Assembly: GCA_020351995.1 (NCBI GenBank)
Contig: CP070674.1
Coordinates: 550,451 to 614,450, forward strand
DNA: 64,000 nucleotides
Direction of reading: 5' to 3'
Origin: Candidatus Zixiibacteriota bacterium
GTDB lineage: Bacteria; Zixibacteria; MSB-5A5; GN15; FEB-12
Made by a program: the position numbers and the translations under genes. The notes beneath the pieces were generated by a model. That model was not told the origin of the DNA, made no database searches, and saw only the letters and a program-made list of their open reading frames with translations. This document shows, one piece after another, positions 25,724 through 35,456 of this stretch; position 1 is the first letter of the stretch, and every line of letters begins with the position of its first letter.

Positions 25724-25747
25724 CGCAATACTCATAAGGAGAAGATT

Positions 25748-27403
25748 ATGAAGGCCAAAAGAGTAAAAGCCGCCCGGGGCGTGAAAATATCCTGCAAAGG
25801 CTGGCACCAGGAAGCCGCCCTTCGCATGTTGAATAATAATCTTGATCCCGACGTAGCCGAGAAACCCGATGAACTCATAATATATGGCGGGTCAGGCAAG
25901 GCGGCCCGCAATTGGGACGCCTATAACGCTATCGTCAAATCTCTTAAGTCGCTGGGCAACGATGAGACGCTTTTGGTTCAATCCGGAAAACCGGTGGGCA
26001 TTTTCAAGACCCATGAACACTCACCGCGCGTGCTTATCGCCAACTCCAATCTGGTTCCGAAATGGGCAACATGGGAAAAATTCCGGCAACTCGATAAGCT
26101 CGGACTGATTATGTACGGCCAGATGACGGCCGGAAGCTGGATTTATATCGGCACCCAGGGTATTATCCAGGGTACATACGAAACCTTCGCGGCCGCGGCA
26201 GTCAGACACTTCAAAGGCGATCTTTTCGGAAAATGGATTCTTACCGGTGGCATGGGGGGTATGGGTGGCGCCCAACCGCTGGCCGGCACCATGGCGGGAG
26301 CATCGATTCTGGTAGTCGAGGTTGACGAATCACGAATCAATCGCCGCGTGAAGCAGGGTTTCTGCGACATAAAAGTAAAAAACCTGGACAAAGCCCTCAA
26401 ACTTATCAAAGAGCACACCAAATCAAAAGTCCCGGTATCAGTTGGGTTAGTCGGTAACTGCGCAGAAGTCTTTCCCGAAATCTTCCGCCGCGGTATTCTT
26501 CCCGACATGGTCACCGATCAGACCTCGGCTCACGACGAACTGAATGGCTACATACCCGACGGTTTGACCGTGATCGAGGCCAACCATCTGCGCAAGAAAG
26601 ATCCCAAAGCATATATCCAGCGTTCGTACGATTCGATGGTCAAGCATTGCGCGGCTATGATAAAGTTCCAGAAGGCAGGATCAATCGTTTTTGACTATGG
26701 CAATAACCTTCGCGGCCAGGCCAAAACCGGCGGATTGAAAAATGCTTTTGATTATCCCGGTTTTGTCCCGGAGTACGTTCGACCGCTGTTCTGCGAAGGA
26801 AAAGGGCCTTTCCGCTGGGCCGCTCTGTCGGGGAACCCGAAGGATATCGCCGTCACCGACGACCTGATTTTAAAGCATTTCAAATACAATAAGATGCTGG
26901 TTCGCTGGATCAAGATGGCCCGTGAAAAGATTCCTTTTCAGGGCCTGCCCTCCCGTATATGCTGGCTTGGCTATGGTGAACGGGCCAAATTCGGTGATAT
27001 CATAAACGACCACATCAAGAAAGGCAAAATCACCGGCCCCATCGTTATCGGCCGTGATCATCTCGATTGCGGAAGCGTTGCCTCACCCTACCGTGAGACA
27101 GAAGGCATGCGAGACGGATCCGACGCTATCGCCGACTGGCCGCTGCTGAACGGACTGCTGAATGCCATATCGGGGGCAAGCTGGGTATCGATTCACCACG
27201 GCGGCGGTGTGGGTATCGGGAATTCGATCCATGCCGGGATGGTGATTGTAGCCGACGGCTCTGACGAGATGGCTCTGCGGCTGAACCGGGTCCTCACGAA
27301 TGACCCGGGTACCGGCATTATGCGTCACGTCGACGCCGGGTATCCGGACGCAATCGCCTTCGCCAAAAAACATAAAGTCCAGATCCCGATGGTTAAGAAG
27401 TAG
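25748..27403 (+). CDS. hutU: Urocanate hydratase (urocanase)
   Basis: 551 aa. The ATG at 25748 follows AAGGAG; the same frame is open further upstream but that part overlaps the divergent gene. The enzyme converts urocanate to imidazolonepropionate with tightly bound NAD, step two of histidine degradation. Family motifs include [20 protein letters not shown], the glycine-rich [30 protein letters not shown] and [15 protein letters not shown]. hutI lies 1.7 kb downstream, separated by an opposite-strand glycosyltransferase. hutH and the glutamate-forming step are not in the window. Confidence 0.96.
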   Translation: MKAKRVKAARGVKISCKGWHQEAALRMLNNNLDPDVAEKPDELIIYGGSGKAARNWDAYNAIVKSLKSLGNDETLLVQSGKPVGIFKTHEHSPRVLIANSNLVPKWATWEKFRQLDKLGLIMYGQMTAGSWIYIGTQGIIQGTYETFAAAAVRHFKGDLFGKWILTGGMGGMGGAQPLAGTMAGASILVVEVDESRINRRVKQGFCDIKVKNLDKALKLIKEHTKSKVPVSVGLVGNCAEVFPEIFRRGILPDMVTDQTSAHDELNGYIPDGLTVIEANHLRKKDPKAYIQRSYDSMVKHCAAMIKFQKAGSIVFDYGNNLRGQAKTGGLKNAFDYPGFVPEYVRPLFCEGKGPFRWAALSGNPKDIAVTDDLILKHFKYNKMLVRWIKMAREKIPFQGLPSRICWLGYGERAKFGDIINDHIKKGKITGPIVIGRDHLDCGSVASPYRETEGMRDGSDAIADWPLLNGLLNAISGASWVSIHHGGGVGIGNSIHAGMVIVADGSDEMALRLNRVLTNDPGTGIMRHVDAGYPDAIAFAKKHKVQIPMVKK

Positions 27404-27486
27404 CCGATTGGTTTATCTGAAGAAGCTCACCAGGGCATTGGTAGGGCAAAAACTTCGAGCTACCTTGCGGTAATAACCGAAATAAT

Positions 27487-28944
27487 CTATTCGTTTCCTG
27501 CGGGCCGGTTCGTTTTCAAGATATAAATGCTGATCCTGTCATTTCCGAGCCGTTTTTCGAAAACGTCGGAGAACCGGTTTTCGATCTCACTTTCAGCCTG
27601 CTTTTCGGATCTCTCCACCAGCAGATAACCGTAGGTTGCTGTCTTTAGCAATTTCACAGCTTCGTCAATGTTCCCGATTTGTCGTAAATCAGAACGCCAG
27701 TACCATGCGGCTTTGGCTATCTGGTCCCAGGTCGGCGGGGGTGTTCCGGGACTGAGGCCATTTCGAGAAGGAAGGGTATCGAGCAATTTTGCCATGGGTT
27801 CATTCAGAGAATAAATCTCCGCAGTACGGAGCTCATGAACACGGACATCCGCCACTTTCACGCCGATCGCTGCCAGTATCCACAGAATGAAAAACCCGAA
27901 AGCGAGCTTCTTTACCTGTTTCTCGGTGAGTAGCAAAGCCACCGGTAAAGCCGAAATAGGTGCTGCCAGGGCGTACACCGGGCAGAAATAGTGATAATAC
28001 AGTTTAGCAGCCACAGATAGAAAGATGGCGAAGAATACGACCGTAATCATTATCGGATAGAGAGCATTGACGCGCTTTTTGATGGCAAAGTAAATGCCAA
28101 AGGGGAACAGGATTATGAACGGCAAATAGAGTTTGGCAAAACGGTAACTGAACTCCCACCATCGGCTGTCGCTATGGGGGCCGCCACCAAGGAATCGCTT
28201 GAAGACCTGTTTGAGGAAATAGTGCTGGGTAAAATGTCCGCCGGCAAAAGCCTGGTCCAAAAGAAGGTGTATACCCATTATCGCAATGGCCGCGGCCGGA
28301 GCGAGCCAGAACTCTTTCTTGCGCAGCCAGCGTCTGTTAAACAAAAGGCAGGTCAGTACAAGGGCGGCCCATGCCGGCCCGGAAACGACGCCTTTAGCAA
28401 GCCAGGCCAGGCCAAGAGCCGCGCCGGTCAGCAGGGCATTGGACGCGGTTACACCAAACTTTTGCATTTTGATAATACCGAGCATGGCTACCAGAACGAA
28501 AAACGTCATCGGCACATCAAGAAGTGTGGAGTTACCTATCTGAATGAAGTTGTATGTCAACAGCAAGGTAAGACCGGCGAGGAAGCCATAGTGCCTGCCC
28601 AGTATGTGACGCCCGATTCTATACACCACGAGAATCGAACCAAGCGTACAGAGGGCACCAATAATACGCGCGGTACTGTCACTCGAGCCAAACGCGAGAA
28701 ACACCAATCCCTGCAACCACATTACCAGCGGAGGATGTTCAGCGAACGCCGGATAGTAAAAGGCGGTGTAATGCGGCGTGAACCAGCCGCCGAAATCAGC
28801 CATGTTCCGAGCGATCGTCGCATAAGTAGCCGAATCCAGGTTTATCCCGTCCTGCCCCCAGCCCAGAAGCAGGTAAACCACAGCCGCCCCTCCCAGCAGA
28901 TAACCGGGTCGATTACTTAGCCACTCTAGCACTTTAGACATCAC
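27487..28944 (-). CDS. Glycosyltransferase family 39-type membrane protein
   Basis: 485 aa with about 11-12 hydrophobic helices followed by a ~110-residue soluble C-terminal tail. The first periplasmic loop contains GINLDSATYATIARNM, and AEHPPLVMWLQGLVF is the second family motif, as in ArnT/PMT-type enzymes. Such enzymes transfer a sugar from a polyprenyl-phosphate donor to lipid A or protein on the outer face of the inner membrane. The acceptor is unknown. It sits antisense between hutU and hutI, with no obvious relation to histidine use. Confidence 0.85.
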   Translation of the reverse strand: MMSKVLEWLSNRPGYLLGGAAVVYLLLGWGQDGINLDSATYATIARNMADFGGWFTPHYTAFYYPAFAEHPPLVMWLQGLVFLAFGSSDSTARIIGALCTLGSILVVYRIGRHILGRHYGFLAGLTLLLTYNFIQIGNSTLLDVPMTFFVLVAMLGIIKMQKFGVTASNALLTGAALGLAWLAKGVVSGPAWAALVLTCLLFNRRWLRKKEFWLAPAAAIAIMGIHLLLDQAFAGGHFTQHYFLKQVFKRFLGGGPHSDSRWWEFSYRFAKLYLPFIILFPFGIYFAIKKRVNALYPIMITVVFFAIFLSVAAKLYYHYFCPVYALAAPISALPVALLLTEKQVKKLAFGFFILWILAAIGVKVADVRVHELRTAEIYSLNEPMAKLLDTLPSRNGLSPGTPPPTWDQIAKAAWYWRSDLRQIGNIDEAVKLLKTATYGYLLVERSEKQAESEIENRFSDVFEKRLGNDRISIYILKTNRPAGNE

Positions 28945-29049
28945 TGTTGAGCTTCCTGAAAATACGGCACGGATATCCGGAAAATGTAGATGCCGATCCG
29001 GTTTCCGTCAACCTTTATATGCGCGCCGCCTCTGTTCTCAAATAATTGG

Positions 29050-29077
29050 TTGACTGTCATAAGCGCGTTGCTATTTT
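29050..29077 (+). promoter_or_regulatory. Candidate leaderless promoter of hutI
   Basis: TTGACT (29050-29055), 16 bp, TATTTT (29072-29077), then exactly 6 nt to the ATG at 29084. No Shine-Dalgarno sequence is present. The -35 box is identical to that of the hutU candidate promoter. Confidence 0.5.
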
Positions 29078-29083
29078 GTGGCT

Positions 29084-30352
29084 ATGCCAATCGAGAAAAA
29101 AGCCACTTTACTCATCAAGAACATCGGCCAGTTAATAACCATGGCCGGGGACGTTCCCCGGATCGGCCGGTCCATGTCCGATCTTGGGCTGATCGAGAAC
29201 GGCGGCATCGCTGTGGCGGGTGACGAAATTCTGGCTGTCGGTGTATCGGATGAGGTTCAGGGCCACGCACCGCTCGCGGAGGGCTGTTCCGTCATCGACG
29301 CCAAGGGTATGGTCGTCACGCCGGGGTTCATTGATCCGCACACTCACCCGGTATTTTCCATGACCCGCGAGAAAGAGTTCGAGATGCGCGTCCAGGGCAA
29401 AAGCTATATGGAGATCGCTCAGTCCGGCGGCGGTATCCGCGCTTCGGTAAGGGACCTGCGAACAACATCCACCGAGATCCTCATGGAAAGGACGAAAGAC
29501 CGGTTAGACCGTTTCCTTGCGCATGGCGTTACCACCATCGAAGCAAAGTCGGGATACGGGCTTTCGACTGAATCAGAGCTGAAGCAACTGAGAATTATCG
29601 ACGATCTCAATCAGCTTCATGCGATCGACATGGTCCCGACCTTTTTGGGGGCACATGAGGTCCCGGATGAGTACCGCGATGACCGCGAAGAATATATTGA
29701 CCTACTCATCAATGAGATGATCCCGGCTGTAGTCAGAGACAACCTGGCCGAGTTTTCTGACATTTTTTGTGAAGAGGATGTGTACGATATCGATGAATCG
29801 CGCCGGATACAGCAGGCCGCCCGCAGCGCCGGACTGGATCTGAAATTTCATGCCGACGAACTGAAGTCAACCGGCGGCGCGGAGCTGGCTGCCTCACTTA
29901 ATGCTCGTTCGGCTGATCATCTGGTTTATGTCTCCGAGCGAGGCATCAAAGCTCTGGCCGCTTCAAAGACAGCGGCCGTGCTTCTTCCAGGGACAACCTT
30001 TTCGTTGGGCGGCAAGCAGTACGCTCCGGCCAGAAAGATGATTGAAGAGGGAGTCATAGTGGCCCTGTCTACCGACTGCAATCCGGGTTCGAGTTACAGT
30101 GAATCGCTACCGGTAATCATATCTCTGGCCGCACTGCAGATGAAAATGATCGCGGCCGAGGCAATCTCGGCTGTGACGGTCAATGCCGCGTACGCGGTGG
30201 GCCGCGAGAAGAAAATCGGCCAGCTAACGCAAAATTACCAGGCCGATATAACTATATGGAACATGTCCGATTATCGTGAACTTCCCTATCACTACGGTGT
30301 CAACCTGGCCGCCCGGGTGATCAAGAAAGGAAAAGTGGTCGTTGACAGGTAA
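29084..30352 (+). CDS. hutI: Imidazolonepropionase
   Basis: About 422 aa from the ATG at 29084; a GTG two codons earlier is the alternative, but the promoter spacing favours the ATG. The amidohydrolase opens imidazolone-5-propionate to N-formimino-glutamate, step three of histidine degradation. The metal-binding signature GFIDPHTHPVF, the second-sphere motif FHADELKSTGGAEL and the STDCNPGSS loop are all present. It works directly after hutU, though the two genes have separate promoters and an antisense gene between them. lptE follows 40 nt downstream. Confidence 0.95.
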   Translation: MPIEKKATLLIKNIGQLITMAGDVPRIGRSMSDLGLIENGGIAVAGDEILAVGVSDEVQGHAPLAEGCSVIDAKGMVVTPGFIDPHTHPVFSMTREKEFEMRVQGKSYMEIAQSGGGIRASVRDLRTTSTEILMERTKDRLDRFLAHGVTTIEAKSGYGLSTESELKQLRIIDDLNQLHAIDMVPTFLGAHEVPDEYRDDREEYIDLLINEMIPAVVRDNLAEFSDIFCEEDVYDIDESRRIQQAARSAGLDLKFHADELKSTGGAELAASLNARSADHLVYVSERGIKALAASKTAAVLLPGTTFSLGGKQYAPARKMIEEGVIVALSTDCNPGSSYSESLPVIISLAALQMKMIAAEAISAVTVNAAYAVGREKKIGQLTQNYQADITIWNMSDYRELPYHYGVNLAARVIKKGKVVVDR

Positions 30353-30392
30353 TTGTACCGGAACGTACCGCATCGTGATTCGTTTAATCAGT

Positions 30393-30881
30393 ATGAAGCC
30401 AAAGTTCGTCCTCATTGGTGTCGTAATGGCGGTGCTGTCCGTTGGTTGTGGGGTTTACACCTTCACGCCCAGGGGCAAGTCAGACATCAAGTCGATCTCG
30501 GTGGAGCGATTTGATAACGAAACGGCCGAATATGGCCTTGAGGACCGCATGACCGATCAGATAATAGACGCCCTTCTGGCCGAGGGCACCCTGAAGGTAC
30601 TGTCGACGGAGTATTCCGACGCGGTACTGTACGGCACTTTGACCCGCTATGACAGAAATCCTTTTGATTATGACGAGAACGACCAGGTACAGACTTACGC
30701 CATAACGATGACTTTTGATATTACGCTCAAAAAAGCCGCCGATGACACCGAAATATGGAAAGAAAGTATTATCCAGAAGGGCGTTTACGATATTGCCAGT
30801 GAAACCGAAGAAGACGGACAGCAACGCGCTATCGACCTGTTGATTGAGGACATTATAAACAAAACCACAAAGAGCTGGTAA
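30393..30881 (+). CDS. lptE: LptE-family LPS assembly lipoprotein
   Basis: 162 aa from ATG 30393. A short signal peptide ends in the lipobox LSVGC, giving an outer-membrane lipoprotein. The mature part begins CGVYTFTPRG, then IKSISVERFDNETAEYG, and contains VLYGTLTRYDRNPF and ITLKKAADDTEIWKES, matching the LptE pattern. LptE plugs the LptD barrel and completes LPS insertion. lptD is not in this window. It lies 40 nt after hutI, with a separate promoter for the next gene downstream. Confidence 0.8.
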   Translation: MKPKFVLIGVVMAVLSVGCGVYTFTPRGKSDIKSISVERFDNETAEYGLEDRMTDQIIDALLAEGTLKVLSTEYSDAVLYGTLTRYDRNPFDYDENDQVQTYAITMTFDITLKKAADDTEIWKESIIQKGVYDIASETEEDGQQRAIDLLIEDIINKTTKSW

Positions 30882-30902
30882 ACGCTACGGGACTTTAAAG
30901 AG

Positions 30903-30931
30903 TTGACAGCACCGAGATGCGGCGCTATTAT
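30903..30931 (+). promoter_or_regulatory. Candidate promoter of the PorV-like gene
   Basis: TTGACA (30903-30908), 17 bp, TATTAT (30926-30931). It is near consensus in both boxes and spacing. The leader of about 16 nt carries AAAAGGAG before the ATG at 30954. Confidence 0.7.
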
Positions 30932-30953
30932 CGCTAAGATAAAAGGAGCCTAG

Positions 30954-31907
30954 ATGAAAAATCGCACATATATTTTAGCGGTCATCCTGACTGCGACGCT
31001 GCTGGTTGCCGGGGTAACCCCGGGAGCGGCCAAAGACATAAATTCCAACGCCGGGACCAGTGCTTTTCCTTTCTTGAAAATCAATATCGGAGCCAGAGCG
31101 GTGGCCATGGGGGGTGCTTTTACGGGGCTTGCCGACGATGAGGCCTCGCTGTATTACAACCCCGCGGGGATAGCGTCCTTTGAAGAGAAACGTTTCATTC
31201 TCGGATATCACAACTACGTAGCGGACATACAGACCGGTTTTGTCGGTTACATTCACAGCTTCGACGCCATTAAGTCAGCCGGACTATACGTGTCATATCT
31301 CAACTACGGCGAGTTCACTGAAACCGACGAGTTCGGTAACACCATCGGAGATTTCGGCGGAGGCGACTTCCTCATGGCAGCATCCTTCGCTTTCAAGACA
31401 GGTTATCACCTGTCTTTTGGAGCCACTGCGAAGTTTATATATGAGAAGGTTCAAGAGTTTTCAGCAACCGGCATGGCGATCGATATCGGCGGCAAATACG
31501 CGGCCGACCGCGATGTTTATTCGTTAGGCCTGATGATCCAGAACTTAGGCGCGCAGTTGTCGGCCCTTGGCGAGGAAAAGGACAAGCTGCCGATCTCGGT
31601 TCGAGCCGGGGGAGCCTACACTCCAAGAGGAGTTCCGATTACTATATCAAGCGACCTGATCCTGCCGTTCGATAATGATCTGGTCATCGCCATCGGAGGC
31701 GAATACCTGGCTCTCAGGCCGTTTTACGCCAGGGTGGGATGGAATACATTCGGATCCAATTTCCGCGCCGGGGATTCCGATGACAAGTGGGCCGGTTTCT
31801 CGGTGGGGATGGGCTTTGACATACGAAGAATCAATATATCCTATGCCTTTTCACCCTCGGCCGACTTAGGTGAAAGTCATAGAATAACATTAACGGGTGG
31901 GCTGTAA
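30954..31907 (+). CDS. PorV/PorQ-family outer membrane beta-barrel protein
   Basis: 317 aa. A signal peptide ends near GAAKD. The start of the mature protein (INIGARAVAMGGAFTGLADD, then EASLYYNPAGI) is the hallmark of the FadL-like PorV/PorQ group, and alternating strands follow to the end. In Bacteroidetes PorV serves type IX secretion, but many relatives in other FCB phyla have no secretion system nearby, and none is visible here. It has a strong promoter and is followed 1 nt later by a small lipoprotein gene. Confidence 0.87.
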   Translation: MKNRTYILAVILTATLLVAGVTPGAAKDINSNAGTSAFPFLKINIGARAVAMGGAFTGLADDEASLYYNPAGIASFEEKRFILGYHNYVADIQTGFVGYIHSFDAIKSAGLYVSYLNYGEFTETDEFGNTIGDFGGGDFLMAASFAFKTGYHLSFGATAKFIYEKVQEFSATGMAIDIGGKYAADRDVYSLGLMIQNLGAQLSALGEEKDKLPISVRAGGAYTPRGVPITISSDLILPFDNDLVIAIGGEYLALRPFYARVGWNTFGSNFRAGDSDDKWAGFSVGMGFDIRRINISYAFSPSADLGESHRITLTGGL

Positions 31908-31908
31908 G

Positions 31909-32364
31909 ATGAAGAGGAAGCAAGGCATATTCAGGTTTTTAGTCCTTATCATACTTTTGTTGACACTGACCGGCTGTTTGGGCTCGGGGCCATCAGATCC
32001 AAAATCGGCAGTGATTTCGATGTTTGGAGCCATGGAGAAAGACTACCAGGCGGCCCTGGCTCACCTTCTCGATTTGCCAGAACTGATGCGGACGATTAAC
32101 GAAGACTATGCGCTCAAACTGGACAGCCCACGGGAATTCACGAATCCGGTGCAGATTCTGGAGGACCTCACCGGCGACGGTCTGACCAAACAGCGCTGGT
32201 TCTCGCTCCAACGGATTATCGGCGATACCCATGTCACGGGTGAAAGCGCCACAGTCGAAGTGACCTTCGTCGACAAAGGAGCATCAGCCGGTTACCGCAC
32301 CAAGTTTGGCCTCCATGTGAAAAACGGCAAATGGAAGATTTACAGTTTCAAGGTCCTCCAATAA
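31909..32364 (+). CDS. Small lipoprotein of unknown function
   Basis: 151 aa. The ATG at 31909 comes 1 nt after the PorV-like stop, so translation is probably coupled. A signal peptide ends in the lipobox LTLTGC. The mature part starts with a short Gly/Ser/Pro linker, then DPKSAVISMFGAMEKDYQAALAHL, and ends in strands (VEVTFVDKGASAGYRTKF, GKWKIYSFK). The helix-then-sheet pattern with a final WKI strand resembles NTF2-like/DUF4878-type lipoproteins, but I cannot assign a family with certainty. The role is unknown. Confidence 0.75.
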   Translation: MKRKQGIFRFLVLIILLLTLTGCLGSGPSDPKSAVISMFGAMEKDYQAALAHLLDLPELMRTINEDYALKLDSPREFTNPVQILEDLTGDGLTKQRWFSLQRIIGDTHVTGESATVEVTFVDKGASAGYRTKFGLHVKNGKWKIYSFKVLQ

Positions 32365-32801
32365 TCAGGCGGTTAATCGCTGCACTGCTGTTACTATTTG
32401 CTTCATTAATAGTTTCACTCTGTGGCTCGTGCTCCCGTGAGTCCGGCAAGGGCGACCAGACTGTTATCCCCGCTCCAGCCATATCCACAACGGAACTTAG
32501 GCAACTCGTCGATTCGGGTGAAGACATTTTCCTGCTCGACGTTCGAAGAGACTCAGAGTATATAGCAGAACGGCTTAGTTTCACCGATCTTCGGATCACG
32601 CACGACAGTCTTAAAGCGCATCTTGAGAGCCTGCCTCCGGATAAAACGACACCGATCTATTGTTTTTGTCGGGGCGGGGTGCGCAGCGACCACGCTGCCC
32701 GCTATCTGATATCAATTGGCTACAAGAATGTTTTAAACGTTAGCAGGGGTATGTTGGCCTGGAAGGAAAACGGCTTTGAGACAGTCTCGGGCCCGCCGTG
32801 A
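32331..32801 (+). CDS. Rhodanese-domain lipoprotein
   Basis: 156 aa. The coding start overlaps the end of the previous gene by 34 nt. A hydrophobic segment ends in LCGSC, so it is probably an exported lipoprotein. The single rhodanese domain spans about residues 50-152, with LLDVRRDSEY, the active-site loop CRGGVRS (Cys in place for persulphide formation) and the closing MLAWKENGFE. Rhodaneses carry sulphane sulphur or act as sulphur or redox sensors. The true start may lie downstream in a non-ATG codon, since no ribosome binding site precedes ATG 32331. Confidence 0.8.
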   Translation: MEDLQFQGPPIIRRLIAALLLLFASLIVSLCGSCSRESGKGDQTVIPAPAISTTELRQLVDSGEDIFLLDVRRDSEYIAERLSFTDLRITHDSLKAHLESLPPDKTTPIYCFCRGGVRSDHAARYLISIGYKNVLNVSRGMLAWKENGFETVSGPP

Positions 32802-33108
32802 GCGCAGGATCCCAGGCGAGTTTTCTGGGGCGAGTAGATAATACATAACCCGATTATAGTCGCCCATTAAGAATTATCGTTAAAGGGCGAATCAATACCT
32901 GAATGCTCCGGTTTCTCGGGCCTCATAATCCTTTATTTAACAATAGGTTCACCATTTGGAAGGCGGTCCGGAGACCGGGTGCTTGCCAGGTGTTGCCGCG
33001 GCTATCGAAACAGGCTCACCGGGCTTTTTCACTGGAGAAAACGGCAGGAAAAAAATTGAATGAATCGGCTGGTGGGACGTCTTATAGTGAGCTCGCTCAA
33101 ATTTTGGG
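32802..33108. other. Intergenic region without recognised gene
   Basis: About 300 bp after the rhodanese gene. A 75-codon frame at 32903-33130 runs into the next promoter and has no ribosome binding site or known motif. I see no terminator hairpin with a T tract and no RNA structure I can name. Confidence 0.5.
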
Positions 33109-33137
33109 TTGTCTGATCTGGGCTGGTTAATTATATT
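33109..33137 (+). promoter_or_regulatory. Candidate promoter of the lipoprotein gene at 33174
   Basis: TTGTCT (33109-33114), 17 bp, TATATT (33132-33137). A leader of about 30 nt ends with GGGAG before the ATG at 33174. Confidence 0.55.
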
Positions 33138-33173
33138 GCGGCTTATTATTTTTGGAAAACACAGGGAGACGTT

Positions 33174-33647
33174 ATGAATAGGCTTACCAGAGGGTCCGTC
33201 TTTTGCGGATTGACAAGTATTTTAATTGTAATCGCGATTATTCTTGGGTGTTCAGACGACATAGTGCTGGAACCACTCCCCTCACTTCTCGGCGAATATG
33301 AAGGACGCTATCACTTCATCACCCGGTATGAGACAAGTCAACAGGTGACCGAGGAGTACTACATCGGGTGCAGATTCTCGGATCAGAATTACTGGATTTC
33401 GGACAACAGTGTCAGTGAAGCAGATTGTATCTGCGCGGCCTCCGGTGAATACGTGATGGGTGACAACGTAGAACTCATACAGAAATACGCGCCTTGCGCC
33501 GACTGCGTGTTTGATCCGGAAAAATTGCCTGTGGGATTTTTCAGTCTTCGTCGGCCACCCAATCCCACCACAGGGAAAGATAGTATTGTCCTGACTCAGA
33601 TTACGGGCGATACGTGCCGGGAGATATTACTTATACCGGCTGAGTAA
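33174..33647 (+). CDS. Hypothetical cysteine-containing lipoprotein
   Basis: 157 aa. GGGAG precedes the ATG. A hydrophobic signal segment ends in the lipobox IILGCSDD. The mature protein is beta-rich and begins LLGEYEGRYHFI, with scattered cysteines including CIC and CADC pairs that may form disulphides. I recognise no family. It stands alone, with its own promoter and a strong terminator, so it is a monocistronic expressed gene. Confidence 0.78.
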   Translation: MNRLTRGSVFCGLTSILIVIAIILGCSDDIVLEPLPSLLGEYEGRYHFITRYETSQQVTEEYYIGCRFSDQNYWISDNSVSEADCICAASGEYVMGDNVELIQKYAPCADCVFDPEKLPVGFFSLRRPPNPTTGKDSIVLTQITGDTCREILLIPAE

Positions 33648-33673
33648 CGCAATTTCTGTAACGCAAATTTCCC

Positions 33674-33706
33674 AAAGGCGACGGGCGAAGAGCCTGTCGC
33701 CTTTTT
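33674..33706 (+). terminator. Rho-independent terminator
   Basis: A 13-bp stem with one G-T wobble (33674-33686 with 33692-33704, AAAGGCGACGGGC/GCCTGTCGCCTTT) and a GAAGA loop ends in a T run to 33706. It lies 26 nt past the stop of the lipoprotein gene. Confidence 0.88.
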
Positions 33707-33917
33707 CCACGCTTGGAACCGTTCCCAGGAGCCACCCGGGTACTTACGGTATCAAATCTGACATGATTCTCATATTCAATTTAGACTGACAGCGCCTGAC
33801 AGTGTTATCCACCATATTGGTTCTAAAGTGAGGGTGGCGAAGGCGGCGCCTCACGTTAAAAAAGCAGGTCATTCAAGAGGGCCCGTCCATGAGGCCATAA
33901 AACAAAGGTTGGGTAAA

Positions 33918-35456
33918 ATGCTCTCAAAAGTGATATCGTCGGCGACCCTTGGGGTTGAAGCTTATCCGGTCGAAGTTGAATCGGACATTCAGCAGCAATT
34001 ACCAGCTTTCATAACGGTGGGACTGCCGGAAGGGGCGGTCAGAGAATCAAAAGAACGTGTGACTTCGGCCATCAAGAATTCCGATTTTGTGTTTCCATCG
34101 AAGCGAGTAACAATCAACCTTGCCCCGGCAGATATCAAGAAAGAAGGCTCAGCCTTCGATTTACCGATAGCGATCGGTATTCTGGCGGCCACCGGGCAGA
34201 TTCTTCGCGATCGATACGACGAGTACGTCATCCTTGGCGAATTATCGCTCGACGGAACACTGCGACCGATTCCGGGTGTATTACCGATGGTAATGCACTT
34301 CAAGGCAAATGACGGAATCAAGGGGATAATCGTTCCACGGCAAAACGCCAAGGAAGCCGGGATAGCAGGCACCCTGCCGGTATACCCGGTGGGCTCTCTT
34401 AAGGAAGCTGTTCATTTTCTTGAAGACGAATCCACCATCAAGAAGTTCGTGGTAGACAGGCGGGCGGTCTTTTCCGAGGCTCAGAGATACAACGTTGACT
34501 TTTCTGATGTCAAAGGGCAGGAGTCTGCCAAGCGAGCGCTCGAGGTCGCCGCGGCGGGTGGACACAATATCATTATGATCGGCCCGCCGGGCTCTGGCAA
34601 GACCATGCTCGCCCGTCGCATGCCTACCATTCTTCCGGACATGTCCCTGGAAGAAGCACTCGAAACGACGAAGATACATTCGGTTGCGGGAAGACTACCG
34701 GCGGACTCGGCTTTGATCGCCACCCGACCGTTTCGCGCACCTCACCATTCCATTTCGTACGCCGGCCTCATCGGTGGAGGAGCCATGCCCAAGCCGGGGG
34801 AAGTATCACTTGCTCATCACGGTGTTCTGTTTCTCGATGAACTGCCCGAGTTCAAAAAGGATATCCTGGAGATGCTGCGTCAACCCATGGAGGATAACGA
34901 AGTAACCATATCGCGGGCTACCACCACCCTGACATATCCGGCGGGTTTCATGCTCATATCCGCCATGAATCCATGCCCGTGCGGTTATTACGGCGACCCT
35001 AACCATGAGTGTAACTGCTCGACATCAGAGATCCAGCGCTATATGTCGCGGATTTCCGGACCTCTCATGGACCGTATCGATATTCACATCACGGTGCCTT
35101 CAGTAAAATTCAAAGAACTTTCGTCCAACGCCAACGGCGAGAGATCGAAGTTAGTGGCTGAGAGGGTAAACGCGGCGCGCAGGAGGCAGCTCGAACGCTT
35201 TAATGACGAGCCGACCATTTTCTGCAACGCTCATATGGAGCCGCGCGATATTCGAAAATACTGTTCCATCGACGAGAAATCGCAATCACTGTTGTCTCTG
35301 GCTATCAGCAAGCAGGGTCTTTCGGCAAGAGCATATGATCGAATTTTGAAAGTCGCGCGGACAATTGCCGACCTTGAAGGATCCGATGTCATAGGCATGG
35401 GGCACGTGGCCGAGGCTATCCACTATCGATCGCTGGATCGAAAATTGTGGTTGTAA
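33918..35456 (+). CDS. comM: YifB/ComM-family Mg-chelatase-like AAA+ ATPase
   Basis: 512 aa from ATG 33918; the frame is open to a GTG at 33828, but the family N-terminus is MLSKVISSATLGVEAYPVEVE-like. Residues about 15-140 form a Lon-substrate-domain-like fold. The AAA+ core has Walker A GPPGSGKTML and Walker B VLFLDELPEF, followed by the zinc-ribbon-like CPCGYYGDPNHECNCS. The C-terminal Mg-chelatase domain ends in YRSLDRKLWL. In Vibrio and others ComM is a hexameric helicase aiding branch migration during natural transformation. A comEA homologue and a PilM-like gene lie 21 kb away in this window. Confidence 0.9.
   Translation: MLSKVISSATLGVEAYPVEVESDIQQQLPAFITVGLPEGAVRESKERVTSAIKNSDFVFPSKRVTINLAPADIKKEGSAFDLPIAIGILAATGQILRDRYDEYVILGELSLDGTLRPIPGVLPMVMHFKANDGIKGIIVPRQNAKEAGIAGTLPVYPVGSLKEAVHFLEDESTIKKFVVDRRAVFSEAQRYNVDFSDVKGQESAKRALEVAAAGGHNIIMIGPPGSGKTMLARRMPTILPDMSLEEALETTKIHSVAGRLPADSALIATRPFRAPHHSISYAGLIGGGAMPKPGEVSLAHHGVLFLDELPEFKKDILEMLRQPMEDNEVTISRATTTLTYPAGFMLISAMNPCPCGYYGDPNHECNCSTSEIQRYMSRISGPLMDRIDIHITVPSVKFKELSSNANGERSKLVAERVNAARRRQLERFNDEPTIFCNAHMEPRDIRKYCSIDEKSQSLLSLAISKQGLSARAYDRILKVARTIADLEGSDVIGMGHVAEAIHYRSLDRKLWL

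Noticed and set aside
28174-28920. Plus-strand frame of 248 codons
   Set aside because: It is antisense to the GT39-type membrane protein and is Lys/Gln/Arg-rich, as expected from the complement of hydrophobic codons.
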